Source: Massilia sp. UBA2604
GTDB taxonomy: Bacteria > Pseudomonadota > Gammaproteobacteria > Burkholderiales > Burkholderiaceae_D
NCBI GenBank assembly: GCA_002339265.1
Contig: DDKG01000322.1
Coordinates: forward strand, 1-43,954
Direction of reading: 5' to 3'
Length of the DNA: 43,954 nt
Shown here: piece after piece, positions 24,625 to 39,100 of the stretch
Position numbering within the stretch: the first letter of the stretch is position 1
Layout of the letters: every line of letters starts with the position of its first letter
Notes under the pieces: generated by a model
What the model saw: only the letters and a program-made list of their open reading frames with translations
The model's database searches: none
Told to the model about the DNA's origin: nothing
Program-made: the position numbers and the translations under genes

Positions 24625-26166
24625 ATGCGTGAGGACACGACGATCGATTGCGACCTGCTGGTGGTCGGCGGCGGCATCAACGGCGCCGGCATCGCGCGCG
24701 ACGCGGCCGGGCGTGGCTTGTCGGTGGTGCTGTGCGAAAAGGACGACCTGGGCGCGCATACCTCGTCCGCCTCCAGCAAGCTGATCCACGGCGGCCTGCG
24801 CTACCTCGAATACCGCGAGTTCGGCCTGGTGCGCAAGGCGCTGGCCGAACGCGAGACCCTGCTCAGGAGCGCGCCGCACATCATGCGCCCGCTGCGTTTC
24901 GTGATGCCGCACGTGCCCGGCCAGCGGCCGGCCTGGCTGATCCGCGCCGGCCTGTTCCTCTACGACCGCCTGGCGCCGCGCGCGTTCCTGCCTGCCTCCC
25001 ATGCGATCGAGCTGGCCGGCCATCCCGCCGGGGCGCCGCTCAAGCCCGAGTTTACGCGCGCCTTCGCCTATTCCGACGGCTGGGTCGACGACGCGCGGCT
25101 GGTGGTGCTCAACGCGCTCGATGCGCATGAGCGTGGGGCGCGGGTGCTGCCCCACGCGGCCTGCACCGGGGTGTCACGGCGCGCCGCCCACTGGGAAGCG
25201 CACATCGAGCAGGGCGGCGCGCCGTTGACCGTGCGAGCGCGCGGCCTGGTCAACGCCGCCGGGCCGTGGGCGGCGCGCTTCGCGCTGGGCGCCAACCGCG
25301 CGGCGCCGCACCGCGCGCTGCGCCTGGTCAAGGGCAGCCATATCGTCGTGCCGCGCCTGTTCGACCATGGCTGCGGCTACCTGTTCCAGCACGCGGATGG
25401 CCGCGTCGTGTTCGCACTGCCGTACGAAGAGGCGTTCACCCTGGTCGGCACCACCGACGTCGCCTTCGAGGGCGACCCCGGCGCGGTCACGATCGGCGAG
25501 GGCGAGACGCGCTACCTGTGCGAGCTGGTGAACCGTTATTTCAAGCGCCAGCTGGCGCCGGGCGACGTGGTGTGGAGCTATTCGGGCGTGCGTCCGCTGC
25601 TGGACGACGACGCCGGCAGCGCGGCGGCGATCACGCGCGACTACTTCCTGGAGCGCGATGGCGAAGGGCCGCCGCTGCTGTCTGTCTTCGGCGGCAAGAT
25701 CACCACTTACCGCAAGCTGGCCGAAGAAGCGGTGGACTGGATCGCACCGCTGCTGGGCACGACGCCAACGGGAACATGGACGACAAATGCCGTGCTGCCG
25801 GGCGGTGACCTGTTCGGGCCGCAGCCCGACAGCCGCGGGGTGCTGGAATTCGACCGGTGGGTGGCGGCGCTGCAGCGCCGCCATGCCTGGCTACCGAAGC
25901 CGCTGGCGCTGCGCTATGCGCGCGCCTACGGCACCCGGGTGGACGTCTTGCTTGGGGGCTGCCAGGGACTGGCGGATTTGGGCGTCGAGGTGGCACCAGG
26001 CCTCTACGAGGCCGAGCTGCGCTACCTGATGGCCCACGAGTGGGCCGCCTGCGCCCAGGATGTCTTGTGGCGCCGGACCAAGCTGGGCCTGCACCTGCGG
26101 CCGGGCGTGGCTGACCGGATCGATGCCTGGATGGCCGCGCAGCGCAGCGCGATGGCGCTGGCGTAG
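24625..26166 (+). CDS. glpD: Aerobic glycerol-3-phosphate dehydrogenase
   Basis: 513 residues, the GlpD length. N-terminal FAD fold DLLVVGGGINGAGIARDAAG, then HTSSASSKLIHGGLRYLEY (substrate and flavin site), NAAGPWAARFA, VGTTDVAFEGDP and the C-terminal helical domain of the family. It oxidises sn-glycerol-3-phosphate to dihydroxyacetone phosphate at the inner membrane and passes electrons to ubiquinone. GGGAGG at 24615-24620 sets the start at 24625, where the FAD motif begins; an earlier in-frame ATG would add an unrelated leader. glpK, glpF and glpR are not adjacent. It converges on the CheR-like gene with an 8-bp gap. Confidence 0.95.
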   Translation: MREDTTIDCDLLVVGGGINGAGIARDAAGRGLSVVLCEKDDLGAHTSSASSKLIHGGLRYLEYREFGLVRKALAERETLLRSAPHIMRPLRFVMPHVPGQRPAWLIRAGLFLYDRLAPRAFLPASHAIELAGHPAGAPLKPEFTRAFAYSDGWVDDARLVVLNALDAHERGARVLPHAACTGVSRRAAHWEAHIEQGGAPLTVRARGLVNAAGPWAARFALGANRAAPHRALRLVKGSHIVVPRLFDHGCGYLFQHADGRVVFALPYEEAFTLVGTTDVAFEGDPGAVTIGEGETRYLCELVNRYFKRQLAPGDVVWSYSGVRPLLDDDAGSAAAITRDYFLERDGEGPPLLSVFGGKITTYRKLAEEAVDWIAPLLGTTPTGTWTTNAVLPGGDLFGPQPDSRGVLEFDRWVAALQRRHAWLPKPLALRYARAYGTRVDVLLGGCQGLADLGVEVAPGLYEAELRYLMAHEWAACAQDVLWRRTKLGLHLRPGVADRIDAWMAAQRSAMALA

Positions 26167-26173
26167 GGTTGGC

Positions 26174-27016
26174 TCAGCGGACGCGTTTATACCAGGCGCC
26201 ATCCTCGGACAGGGGCTGGTAGTCGCTCGCGCCCGCATCGCCCGCCACCAGCTCGCGATCAATGCCCAGCACCCCGAACAGCGCCAGGCTGTCCCTGAAC
26301 AACCGCAGCACCCGCTGGCGCAGTACCGGGCCGAAGTCGGGCAGGGCGCGGCAGCAGACGATCGCGTGGAATTCGTTGAACGAGCCATCCGTCACCAGGC
26401 AGTACTGCAGCCAGGTGATGCGTTCGCGCAGTCGCGGCAGCAGGCGCGCGCGGCCGTCGCTGACCTCGAAGTAGTCGGCCAGCCTTCCGCTGCCGCCGCT
26501 CTCTTCGTAGCCGCGCTGGGCCCCCACCAGCTGCGAGGCCGGCAGGGTCGCTTCGCGCGCCTCGAACAGGAGCTCGTCGCTGGCCAGAGTCGCGAACACC
26601 TCGGTGCGTCCGTACAGCTTTTCCTCGGCCAGCAGCACCGCCAGGGTCCAGGCCTCGCCCACGCCGGCCACCTCGGGCAGCCAGACCTTGGGCAGCGCCG
26701 TCGGACGCAGGCTGTCGGCCAGCGCGCCGCGCTGGCGCCGGGCCCAGTCGGGACGGTCGAACAGCGCCGCCGGCTGCACCGCCAGCGCGCGCACCACGCC
26801 GAGCGCCGCGCCGGGGGCGTGCAGCACCTGTTCCTGCAGCCGCGACAGGTTGGGCAGGGCGTGCAGGCGCGCCAGCTCCTGCAGCCGGCGGCGCAGGATG
26901 GCGCGCTCGTGGCTGCGGTAGTCGAAGCCGAAGCGCTGGTACAGCGCTTCGAGCAGCAGCTCGATCTCGAGCTCCGCCAGGCCGAAATCGACCGGCAATC
27001 CAGTCAATGCGTTCAC
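26174..27016 (-). CDS. CheR-like protein with degenerate methyltransferase motifs
   Basis: 280 residues on the CheR plan: N-terminal helical domain (LEALYQRFGFDYRSHERAILRRRLQELA), a Rossmann-like core and a C-terminal RVLRLFRDSLALFGVLGI block. However, SAM-binding and substrate motifs are eroded. KVWLPEVAGVGEAWTLA stands where CheR has xSAxCSxGEExYSLA, so the second Glu is Ala. CRALPDF stands where a catalytic RNVLxYF is usual, and VQPAALFDRPD replaces the TxFFR loop. It begins 8 bp after the stop of the poly-HAMP kinase, so the two are co-transcribed. A binding role (substrate recognition or adaptor) in that kinase's pathway is more likely than methylation, though this is inference; a divergent active enzyme is possible. 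Confidence 0.78.
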   Translation of the reverse strand: MNALTGLPVDFGLAELEIELLLEALYQRFGFDYRSHERAILRRRLQELARLHALPNLSRLQEQVLHAPGAALGVVRALAVQPAALFDRPDWARRQRGALADSLRPTALPKVWLPEVAGVGEAWTLAVLLAEEKLYGRTEVFATLASDELLFEAREATLPASQLVGAQRGYEESGGSGRLADYFEVSDGRARLLPRLRERITWLQYCLVTDGSFNEFHAIVCCRALPDFGPVLRQRVLRLFRDSLALFGVLGIDRELVAGDAGASDYQPLSEDGAWYKRVR

Positions 27017-27023
27017 CTCGGCC

Positions 27024-31937
<4,914 letters not shown>

Positions 31938-32276
31938 CGCCTGGATCCTCGTCCTGAAAGGAAGTCTGTGGTTAGCCGGTCCGCCCGGCAAAAGTGTCGT
32001 TTTTGCACAAACACAAGATACATTTCTATAGATCTAAGTCAAGCTCTGAAACCGTATCTCGGGTAGCAAATACTTGCAAATCTGAAATTTATTTCAGGTA
32101 ATTCGGCGGAGGGTAGCCGATTCCCCTATGGGAGGGCGCACAATAGCAAATTGTTGTTGTTTATGCACGACAACATGCAAGCTAGATAGAAGTAAATATC
32201 TTGATTGTTAATTTCTGTGAATTTGTGGACGGGGTGAACCATCTAGCATAGTGGTGTTACATCAAACTTTGCCCCC
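31938..32276. other. 339-bp divergent control region between the poly-HAMP kinase and luxR
   Basis: No gene is present. The sequence is AT-richer than the flanks and must carry promoters in both directions. It holds the palindrome at 32082-32097 and a looser TGTTGT/ACAACA inverted repeat near 32156-32176. Confidence 0.6.
32082..32097. promoter_or_regulatory. Perfect 7-bp-arm palindrome, candidate operator
   Basis: CTGAAAT (32082-32088), TT, ATTTCAG (32091-32097). A compact AT-rich dyad of 16 bp in the divergent region suits a homodimeric regulator controlling the kinase, luxR or both. It does not match the CT-N12-AG lux-box form. Confidence 0.45.
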
Positions 32277-33017
32277 ATGATTGACACTGCTTTATTACTC
32301 GAGCTGATGCAGGCCAAGGATGCTTCCCATTGGAGCGCGTCCTTGTTCACCATTGCGCGGGGGCTGGGCTTTGACCAGGTACTGTTTGGCGTCGTCAATT
32401 CGCGCCATACCCGTTTCGAGTCGGCCTTCTTGCGCAGTAATTATTCGGATGACTGGCGCGAACGCTACGACCGCAACGGCTTCGCCTACGTCGATCCGAC
32501 CGTCGCCCACTGCCTGTCGAGCACGATCCCGATCGTGTGGGAGCCGGGCACCTTCGCATCGAACCCCCAGCAGACCGGGCTCTACGAAGAAGCCAGCGCC
32601 CATGGCATCCGCAGCGGCGCGACCTTGCCGGTGCATGGGCCGCAGGGAGAGTTCGGGGTGCTCAGTTTCGCGTCCGATGCGCGGCCCGACGCCGACGCCC
32701 GGCGCGCCATGACCGAGGCGCTGCCGATGCTGTCGCTGGTGCGCGACTACGCCTTCGTGTCGTCCGGCCGCTTCCGCGAAGAGGCGGCGCGGCCGGAAGA
32801 AGCGCCGCGCCTGACGCGGCGCGAGCTGGAGGTATTGCAGTGGGTGATGGCGGGCAAGTCGTCATGGGAAGTCGCGCGCATCACCGGCTGTTCCGAAGCA
32901 ACCGTTAATTTTCACCTGGCGAATGTGCGTCAAAAATTTGACGTCAACACTCGCCAGCAGGCGGTGGTCAAGGCCATCGCCATGGGGCTAATCACCCCTG
33001 AAGATCACCATCGTTGA
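32277..33017 (+). CDS. LuxR-family quorum-sensing regulator
   Basis: 246 residues. The N-terminal autoinducer-binding domain keeps the invariant residues: Trp and Tyr in DDWRERYDRNG, Asp-Pro in YVDPTV, Trp in PIVWEPG and Gly in HGIRSGATLP. The C-terminal domain is a LuxR/FixJ helix-turn-helix: LTRRELEVLQWVMAGKSSWEVARITGCSEATVNFHLANVRQKF. It should bind an acyl-homoserine lactone and activate from a lux-type box. The cognate synthase gene is 430 bp downstream on the same strand. Its last 26 bp overlap the 3' end of the antisense rsaL-like gene, as in compact luxR-rsaL-luxI loci. The start at 32277 gives the standard length. Confidence 0.93.
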   Translation: MIDTALLLELMQAKDASHWSASLFTIARGLGFDQVLFGVVNSRHTRFESAFLRSNYSDDWRERYDRNGFAYVDPTVAHCLSSTIPIVWEPGTFASNPQQTGLYEEASAHGIRSGATLPVHGPQGEFGVLSFASDARPDADARRAMTEALPMLSLVRDYAFVSSGRFREEAARPEEAPRLTRRELEVLQWVMAGKSSWEVARITGCSEATVNFHLANVRQKFDVNTRQQAVVKAIAMGLITPEDHHR

Positions 33018-33264
33018 GCTTGCCGTTCATGTACATGCGCAGCAGGATCGATACGGGCGCCGGGATCGCGAGGCCGGTTTCAAAGCGGCTGCCGCTGGAC
33101 TGGGTGACGCCGAAGCGGCCCCAGAATTTTTCCTGGCTTTCGCGCTTGGTGATGCGCAGCCGACGCAGTTCGTGCGGGGCCAGGCGGATCGCGCCGGCGG
33201 CCTGGACCAGCTGGTTGGCCTGCAGTTCTGCTGCCAGCGCGTCGCACATCAGATCGTTTGCCAT
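32992..33264 (-). CDS. RsaL-like quorum-sensing repressor
   Basis: 90 residues. The core RESQEKFWGRFGVTQSSGSRFETG closely follows Pseudomonas RsaL as I know it (FW-x-RFG-x-x-QS-x-GSRFE-x-G), a tetrahelical DNA-binding homodimer that represses lasI and caps acyl-homoserine-lactone levels. The start at 33264 has AAAGGAAC upstream. It lies between luxR and luxI on the opposite strand, the standard rsaL position, and diverges from luxI across 183 bp that carry a lux-type box. The gene therefore closes a negative loop: LuxR-AHL activates luxI and rsaL, and RsaL represses luxI. Confidence 0.88.
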   Translation of the reverse strand: MANDLMCDALAAELQANQLVQAAGAIRLAPHELRRLRITKRESQEKFWGRFGVTQSSGSRFETGLAIPAPVSILLRMYMNGKLNDGDLQG

Positions 33265-33349
33265 GGTGGTTCCTTTCGGGAAGGTGAGTCGGGTAATTCG
33301 GAAACTGCGTCGTTTCCAAAAGTATTGCACCGCCGATATTGCTCGCCAC

Positions 33350-33365
33350 CTAGCAATGCTGATAG
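33350..33365. promoter_or_regulatory. lux/las-type box shared by luxI and rsaL
   Basis: CTAGCAATGCTGATAG has the CT-N12-AG form of LuxR-family sites and symmetric CTAnCA/TGnTAG arms. Its centre (33357.5) is about 42 bp from a likely luxI start near 33400 (after CATAAG at 33387-33392) and about 42 bp from a likely rsaL start near 33315 (CAATAC read leftward at 33327-33322). One box can thus serve both genes. Confidence 0.65.
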
Positions 33366-33384
33366 TACCGGTCTTACCCGATTT

Positions 33385-33401
33385 GCATAAGGCTGTTATG
33401 C
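33385..33401. promoter_or_regulatory. Palindrome over the luxI -10/start, candidate RsaL operator
   Basis: GCATAA (33385-33390), GGCTG, TTATGC (33396-33401). It overlaps the inferred luxI -10 and start point, where a repressor would block initiation. Its half-sites are arranged differently from the Pseudomonas RsaL site, so assignment rests on position and symmetry. Confidence 0.5.
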
Positions 33402-33447
33402 GCTGTGCATTTTTTCTAAACCGATTTTCTCAACGAGGGGGTTGGCA

Positions 33448-34029
33448 ATGAGCATGCAAATCACGATCGCGCCACGGCGCGCATTCGCATCGAAAGAGCT
33501 GTGGGAAATGCACACGCTGCGCGCGAAGGTGTTCCGCGGGCGGCTGGGATGGGAAGTGCCGGTACTGTCCGGCATGGAGATCGACGGCTATGACGCGCTC
33601 GAGCCGCGCTACATGCTGATGCGCGACGGCGAGACCTTGCGCGGCTGCTGGCGCCTGCTGCCGACTGAAGGGCCGTACATGCTCAAGGATTCCTTCCCCC
33701 AGCTGCTCGACGGCCAGGAGCCGCCCAGCGATCCGCATATCTGGGAGCTGTCGCGCTTCGCGATCGAGACCGAGGGCGCCGGCAGCTACGGCTTCTCGGA
33801 GATGACGATGGAATCGATCGCGGCCATCATCCGCCACGCCCACGAGCGCGGGCTGTCGCGCTACGTCACCGTCACCACCACCGCGATCGAGCGCATGCTG
33901 CGCCGGGCCGGCGTGGTCACCACCCGCATCGGGGCGCCGCAAACGGTCGGAATCGAGACCGCGGTCGCGCTCTACGTGGAGATCGAGCCGACCTGGGAAG
34001 CGCTGTTCGCCAGGCGGCTCGCGTCCTGA
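33448..34029 (+). CDS. Acyl-homoserine-lactone synthase (LuxI family)
   Basis: 193 residues with the invariant LuxI residues: Arg, Phe and Trp in HTLRAKVFRGRLGWEVP, the acidic pair in GMEIDGYD, Arg in RGCWRLLPTEGPYML, and Glu/Arg in IWELSRFAIE. The enzyme joins the acyl chain of an acyl-ACP to S-adenosylmethionine to make the signal. Chain length cannot be read with confidence; the best relatives by motif wording are LasI-like, long-chain makers. GAGGGG lies 8 bp before the ATG at 33448; a TTG at 33442 and an ATG at 33454 are alternatives. It follows the shared lux-type box and the candidate RsaL operator. Confidence 0.92.
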   Translation: MSMQITIAPRRAFASKELWEMHTLRAKVFRGRLGWEVPVLSGMEIDGYDALEPRYMLMRDGETLRGCWRLLPTEGPYMLKDSFPQLLDGQEPPSDPHIWELSRFAIETEGAGSYGFSEMTMESIAAIIRHAHERGLSRYVTVTTTAIERMLRRAGVVTTRIGAPQTVGIETAVALYVEIEPTWEALFARRLAS

Positions 34030-34042
34030 GCCACGAACGGAA

Positions 34043-36088
34043 CTACACCGCGTGCGAGACCGAGTTTGCGCCCAGCTGCCGCAGCAGGAAGGTGTAGGTC
34101 AGCGCCACCATCCGCGCAGTCTGGGCGTTGTCGGCGGCGCCGGCATGGCCGCCTTCGGTGTTTTCCCAGTACAGCACGTCGTGTCCCTGATCCAGCATGC
34201 GCGCCGCCATCTTGCGCGCATGCGCAGGATGGACGCGGTCGTCGCGGGTCGAGGTGGTGAACAGCACGCGCGGGTAGCGCTGGCCGGGTCGCAGGTTGTG
34301 GTACGGCGAGTAGCGCGCGAGATACGCCCAATCGTCGGGAGCGTCCGGATCGCCGTATTCGCCCATCCACGAGGCGCCCGCCAGCAGCAGATGGTAGCGC
34401 CGCATGTCCAGCAGCGGCACCTGGCAGACCACGGCGCCGAACAGGTCGGGGCGTTGGGTCAGGGCCGCGCCGACCAGCAGGCCGCCATTGCTGCCTCCCA
34501 TGATGCCCAGCTGTTGTGGCGTGGTGACGCCGCGCGCGATCAGGTCCTGTGCGACCGACTGAAAATCGTCGAAGGCGCGCTGGCGGTGCTGGCGCAGGGC
34601 CGCCTGGTGCCAGCGCGGTCCGAACTCGCCGCCGCCGCGGATATTCGCCAGCACATAGGTGCCGCCCTGTTCGAGCCAGGCGGCGCCGGTCATGCCGCTG
34701 TAGAAGGGCTTGAGCGAGACCTCGAAGCCGCCGTAGCCGTACAGGAGCGTTGGATTGGCTGCGCCAACTTCTGCGCCGCGGCGGGTGACCACGAAGTAGG
34801 GCACCAGGGTGCCGTCGCTGGACGTGGCCGTGTGCTGGCTCACGTCATACGGCTCGGCGGCGAAGAAGGCCGGCATCGCTTTGAGCGGCTCGCGCGCGTC
34901 GCTGCCGGCGTGCATCAGGTACAGGGTGGTCGGATGCAGGAAGTCGGTCACGGTCAGGAAGTAGTCGTCCGAGTGGTCGGAGTCGACCGCCGACACGCCC
35001 AGCGAACCGATGCCGGGCACGGCGACCTCGCGCCGGATCCAGCGATTATCCTCGCGGCGCAGTTCGATGATGCGGTTCTTGACGTTGTCGAGCACCGTCA
35101 GCAGCAGGCTGCTTTTCGTGGCCGCCACGCCGTCCAGCGAGGTCGATGGGGTCGGCGCGAACAGCACCTCGAAGGCGCGGCCGCCGGCCAGAAAATCGTC
35201 GAAGCCGGTGGCCAGCAGGGCGCCTTGCGGATAGGTCACGCCGTCGATCGTCCAGTCCGAGCGCAGCTCGATCACGAGCTGGTCGCGCAGGGCGAAGGCG
35301 CTGGCGTCGACCGGCTTGTCGATCCTGAGCAGGTCCGCGCCGCGTTTCCAGAACAGCTCACTCGTATAGAAATCGATCTGGCGCAGCACGAAGGCGCGTT
35401 CCCAGCCGGGGCTGTTGTCCTGGTAGCCGGACGCCGCCATGTCGCCCGGCGCGGCTTCGTACACGGTGGTGGCTGCGGCCAGCGGCGTGCCGCGCTTCCA
35501 CTCCTTGACGATGCGCGGATAGCCCGATTCGCTCAGGCTGCCGGGACCGAAGTCGGTGCCGACGAACAGGGTGTCGCGGTCGATCCACGAGACGTCGCTT
35601 TTCGCTTCGGGCAGCATGAAGCCGCCGGCCACGAAGGACAAGGTGTCCAGGTCGAACTCGCGCACCACTTTGGCGTCGCCACCGCCGCGCGACAGCGAGA
35701 TCAAACAGCGATCGGCCTCCGGCTCCAGCCACGACACGCCGGCCCAGACCCAGTTTTCGTCTTCCGCGCGCGCCAGCGCATCGAGGTCGAGCACCGTGTC
35801 CCACTGCGGCGCCGGCTTGCGGTACTCAAGCAGGGTGGTGCGGCGCCATATCCCGCGCACGTGTGTGGCGTCGCGCCAGAAGTTGTAGCACCAGCCGCCA
35901 TGCACGCCGACATAGGGGATCTTGTCGCTCGAATCGAGGATGCTCTTCAGGCGTTCGCGCAGGGGCGCGAAGCGCGGATCGGCCTCCAGTTCGGCTTCGG
36001 TGACCGCATTGCGTGCATCGACCCAGGCGCGGGCCTCCTCGGTGTCGATCTGTTCCAGCCACAGCCAGGGATCGTCATGGTGTTGCAT
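34043..36088 (-). CDS. Prolyl-oligopeptidase family serine peptidase (S9A)
   Basis: 681 residues: an N-terminal beta-propeller (about 70-410) that gates access, and a C-terminal alpha/beta-hydrolase with GIMGGSNGGLL (nucleophile Ser near 531), TSTRDDRVHPAHARK (Asp near 617) and ENTEGGHAG (His near 648). PTLLYGYGGFEVSLKPFYS and VLANIRGGGEFGPRWH are typical of the family. It starts MQHHDDPWLWLEQ without a signal peptide, so it is probably cytoplasmic and cleaves proline-containing peptides. It converges on luxI with a 13-bp gap and diverges from the CHASE kinase across 83 bp. A link to quorum sensing is not indicated beyond proximity. Confidence 0.92.
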   Translation of the reverse strand: MQHHDDPWLWLEQIDTEEARAWVDARNAVTEAELEADPRFAPLRERLKSILDSSDKIPYVGVHGGWCYNFWRDATHVRGIWRRTTLLEYRKPAPQWDTVLDLDALARAEDENWVWAGVSWLEPEADRCLISLSRGGGDAKVVREFDLDTLSFVAGGFMLPEAKSDVSWIDRDTLFVGTDFGPGSLSESGYPRIVKEWKRGTPLAAATTVYEAAPGDMAASGYQDNSPGWERAFVLRQIDFYTSELFWKRGADLLRIDKPVDASAFALRDQLVIELRSDWTIDGVTYPQGALLATGFDDFLAGGRAFEVLFAPTPSTSLDGVAATKSSLLLTVLDNVKNRIIELRREDNRWIRREVAVPGIGSLGVSAVDSDHSDDYFLTVTDFLHPTTLYLMHAGSDAREPLKAMPAFFAAEPYDVSQHTATSSDGTLVPYFVVTRRGAEVGAANPTLLYGYGGFEVSLKPFYSGMTGAAWLEQGGTYVLANIRGGGEFGPRWHQAALRQHRQRAFDDFQSVAQDLIARGVTTPQQLGIMGGSNGGLLVGAALTQRPDLFGAVVCQVPLLDMRRYHLLLAGASWMGEYGDPDAPDDWAYLARYSPYHNLRPGQRYPRVLFTTSTRDDRVHPAHARKMAARMLDQGHDVLYWENTEGGHAGAADNAQTARMVALTYTFLLRQLGANSVSHAV

Positions 36089-36171
36089 GCTTACCTCATC
36101 AGTATCACGCCGGCGCGGCGCGCCGATATACTAGCAATTTTGCGCGGCGGACACCGCCCGCCAGGGGAAGC

Positions 36172-39100
36172 ATGAAGCGACCGGCCTTACCAGGAAGCGA
36201 CGCCATCGGAGCGGCTTTTGCGCGCCTGGGGCGGCCGTTCGTGCTGTGGGGCGGCGGCATTGCCTTGTCGCTGGCGGTCGGCCTGCTGCTGCATGCGGTG
36301 GTCGGCGCATCCATCGAGGACGAGGCGCGCGCGCGTTTCGACAGCCTGGCCCAGGCTGCGCGCGAGCGGATCGACGCTTCGCTCGCCTCGTATGGCCGCG
36401 CCGTGCGTTCGCTGGCGGCCCTGCATGCGGCCGGCGACGGCGACGGCGTGCCCGATCGCGCTTCTTTCCACCGCTACGTCGCCGCGCTCGACATCGCGCG
36501 CAACTATCCGGCGATCGAGGGCGTGACCTACGCCGCCCACGTGCAGGAAGCGCAGCGCGAAGCCTTCGTAGCCGCCATGCGCGCCGACCGCAGCGTCGAC
36601 GCGCGCGGCTACCCCGACTTCACGATCTTTCCCGCCGGGCGCCGCCCGTGGTACGAGGTGATCGCCTACCAGTACCCGGTCGACCAGCCCAGCCGCCGGC
36701 TCGGCTTCGACATGGCGGGCCGGCCGGCGGTCGCCCGCGCCCTGGAACAGGCGCGCGACAGCGGCGGCATCAGCGCCTCCGGCCAGCCGGTTTTCCTGCG
36801 CGAGCCGACGCCGCACCATGCCCTCGGCATGCGCATGCCGGTCTATCGCGGCGGCGCGATCCCGCCGAGCGTCGAAGGGCGGCGCACCACCTACCTCGGC
36901 TCGTTCGGCATCGCCTTCTCGGTGCAGAAACTGGTCGACGATGCGCTGGCCGCATCCGCCGGGCCGCTTCCAGCGGTCAGCGTGTATGGCGCGAGCCGCA
37001 ACACCGAAGGGGGCGCACTGCTGCTGCATGGCCCCGACGTCGGGCGCACCCCGCCTGACCCGAGCGACCATTTCACGACGCAGCTGGGCGTGGATTTCGC
37101 CGGCAGCCAGTGGCAAGTCGTGTTCACCACGCCGCGGCGCGCCATGCTCGACGGCGCCGACCTGTGGCTGCCGATGGCGGCGCAGGTGGCCGGTTTCCTC
37201 GGCACCCTGCTGGTGTACGGATTGTTCCTGGCCCAGTACCGCGCGCGGCGCGCCGCCGACGAGCAGCGCCTGCTGCTCGACACGGTGCTCGACAACCTGG
37301 ACGCCGAGGTCTACCTGAAGGACGCGGCGCGCCGCATCCGCTACCTCAACGCCAAGGGCGCGTCGAGCCTCGGGCGGCCGGCGGCGGAGCTGATCGGCCG
37401 GCGCGACGTCGAGGCCATGGGCCGCGCCGTGGCCGATGCCGCCTGGGAGCTCGACCGCGCGGTGCTGCACGGGGGCCGGCGCAGCAGCGCCCAGGTCGCG
37501 CAATCGGCGCCGGGCGGCGCGCCGCGCCAGCTGTGGACGGTGCGGGTGCCGATGCAGGTCGACGAGGAAGCGGCCGTGCTGTGCGTCGCGACCGACGTCA
37601 CCGAGCTGCACAGCCTCAAGGCGCGCGCCGACGCCGCCAGCAAGGCCAAGAGCGACTTCCTGTCCAACATGAGCCATGAGATCCGCACGCCGATGAACAG
37701 CATCATCGGCATGACCCACCTGGCGCTGCAGGCCGCGCCCGACGCGCGCCAGCGCGATTACCTGGAAAAGATCTACCACTCGGGCCAGCACCTGCTGGGC
37801 ATCATCAACGACATCCTCGATTTCTCCAAGATCGAGGCCGGCATGCTGGAACTGTCGCGGGTCTGCTTCATGCTCGACGCCCTGATGCGCAACGTCGAGG
37901 CCCAGCTGGGCACCTCTGCCGCGGCCAAGGGCCTGGGCTTCGACATCGAGATCGATCCGGTGCTGATGCGGCCCCTGTGCGGCGACTCGCTGCGGCTGGA
38001 GCAGGTGCTGCTCAATTTCGCCAGCAATGCCGTGAAATTCTCCGAGCGCGGCCGGATCACCTTGCGCGCGCGCCTGGCGCGCGCCTTCGGTCCCGAAGTG
38101 CTGGTGCGCTTCGAGGTGGAAGACCGCGGCATCGGCATCGACGCGGCCGATCTGCCCTACCTGTTCACGCCGTTCCAGCAGGCCGACCAGTCGGCCACGC
38201 GGCGCCACGGCGGCACCGGCCTGGGCCTGGCGATCAGCCGCCAGCTGGCCGAACTGATGGGCGGCGAGGTCGGGGTGGCCAGCATCCTGGGCGAGGGCAG
38301 CACCTTCTGGTTCACGGCGCGCCTGGCCCTGGACGATGCGGCCGGCGGCCGCTCGGGTGGAGTGCTCGGGGCAGGCCTGGGCGCCGCGCCGGCCCCGGCC
38401 CAGGCGCGCCTGGACGGCTGCGCGGTGCTGCTGGTCGAGGACAATCCCTTCAACCAGCAGGTCGCGCGCGAGCTGCTGGCCTTGTCCGGCGCCGCGGTCG
38501 AGGTGGCGAACAACGGCCAGGAAGCGCTGGCGGCGATGGCCGATAAACGTTTCGATTGCGTGCTGATGGACGTGCAGATGCCGGTGATGGACGGCCTGGA
38601 GGCGACCCGCCGCATTCGCCAGGACCCTGCGTTGCAGGACACGCTGGTGGTGGCGATGACGGCCAACGCCGGCGTCGACGACCGCGCGCGCTGCCTGGCC
38701 GCCGGCATGAACGAATTCCTGGCCAAGCCGGTGGTGCCGGAACTGCTGGCCGCGACCATCGCGCGCTGCCTGGGCCGCACCACGGCGCCGGTGGCCGACG
38801 TCGCCATGGCGGGGCACATGCAGCGCCAGGCGGGTTCCGCCACGGGCGCCGCGCCAGGGGCAAGCGGCGAGGTGCTCGACCTGGCCAGCCTGGCGAGTAC
38901 GGCCGGCGGCGACACCGAGCGGATGCGTAAATATGTGTTCCTGTTCCTCGACACCGCACGCGAGAACCTGGCCGGGATCGACAGCGCCCTGGCCGGCGGC
39001 GACCTGACCCATACCGCGAGCCTGGCGCACCAGCTCAAGTCGGCCGCGCGCGCGATCGGCGCCGCCAGCTTCGGCGCCATCTGCGAAGACCTCGAGGCGC

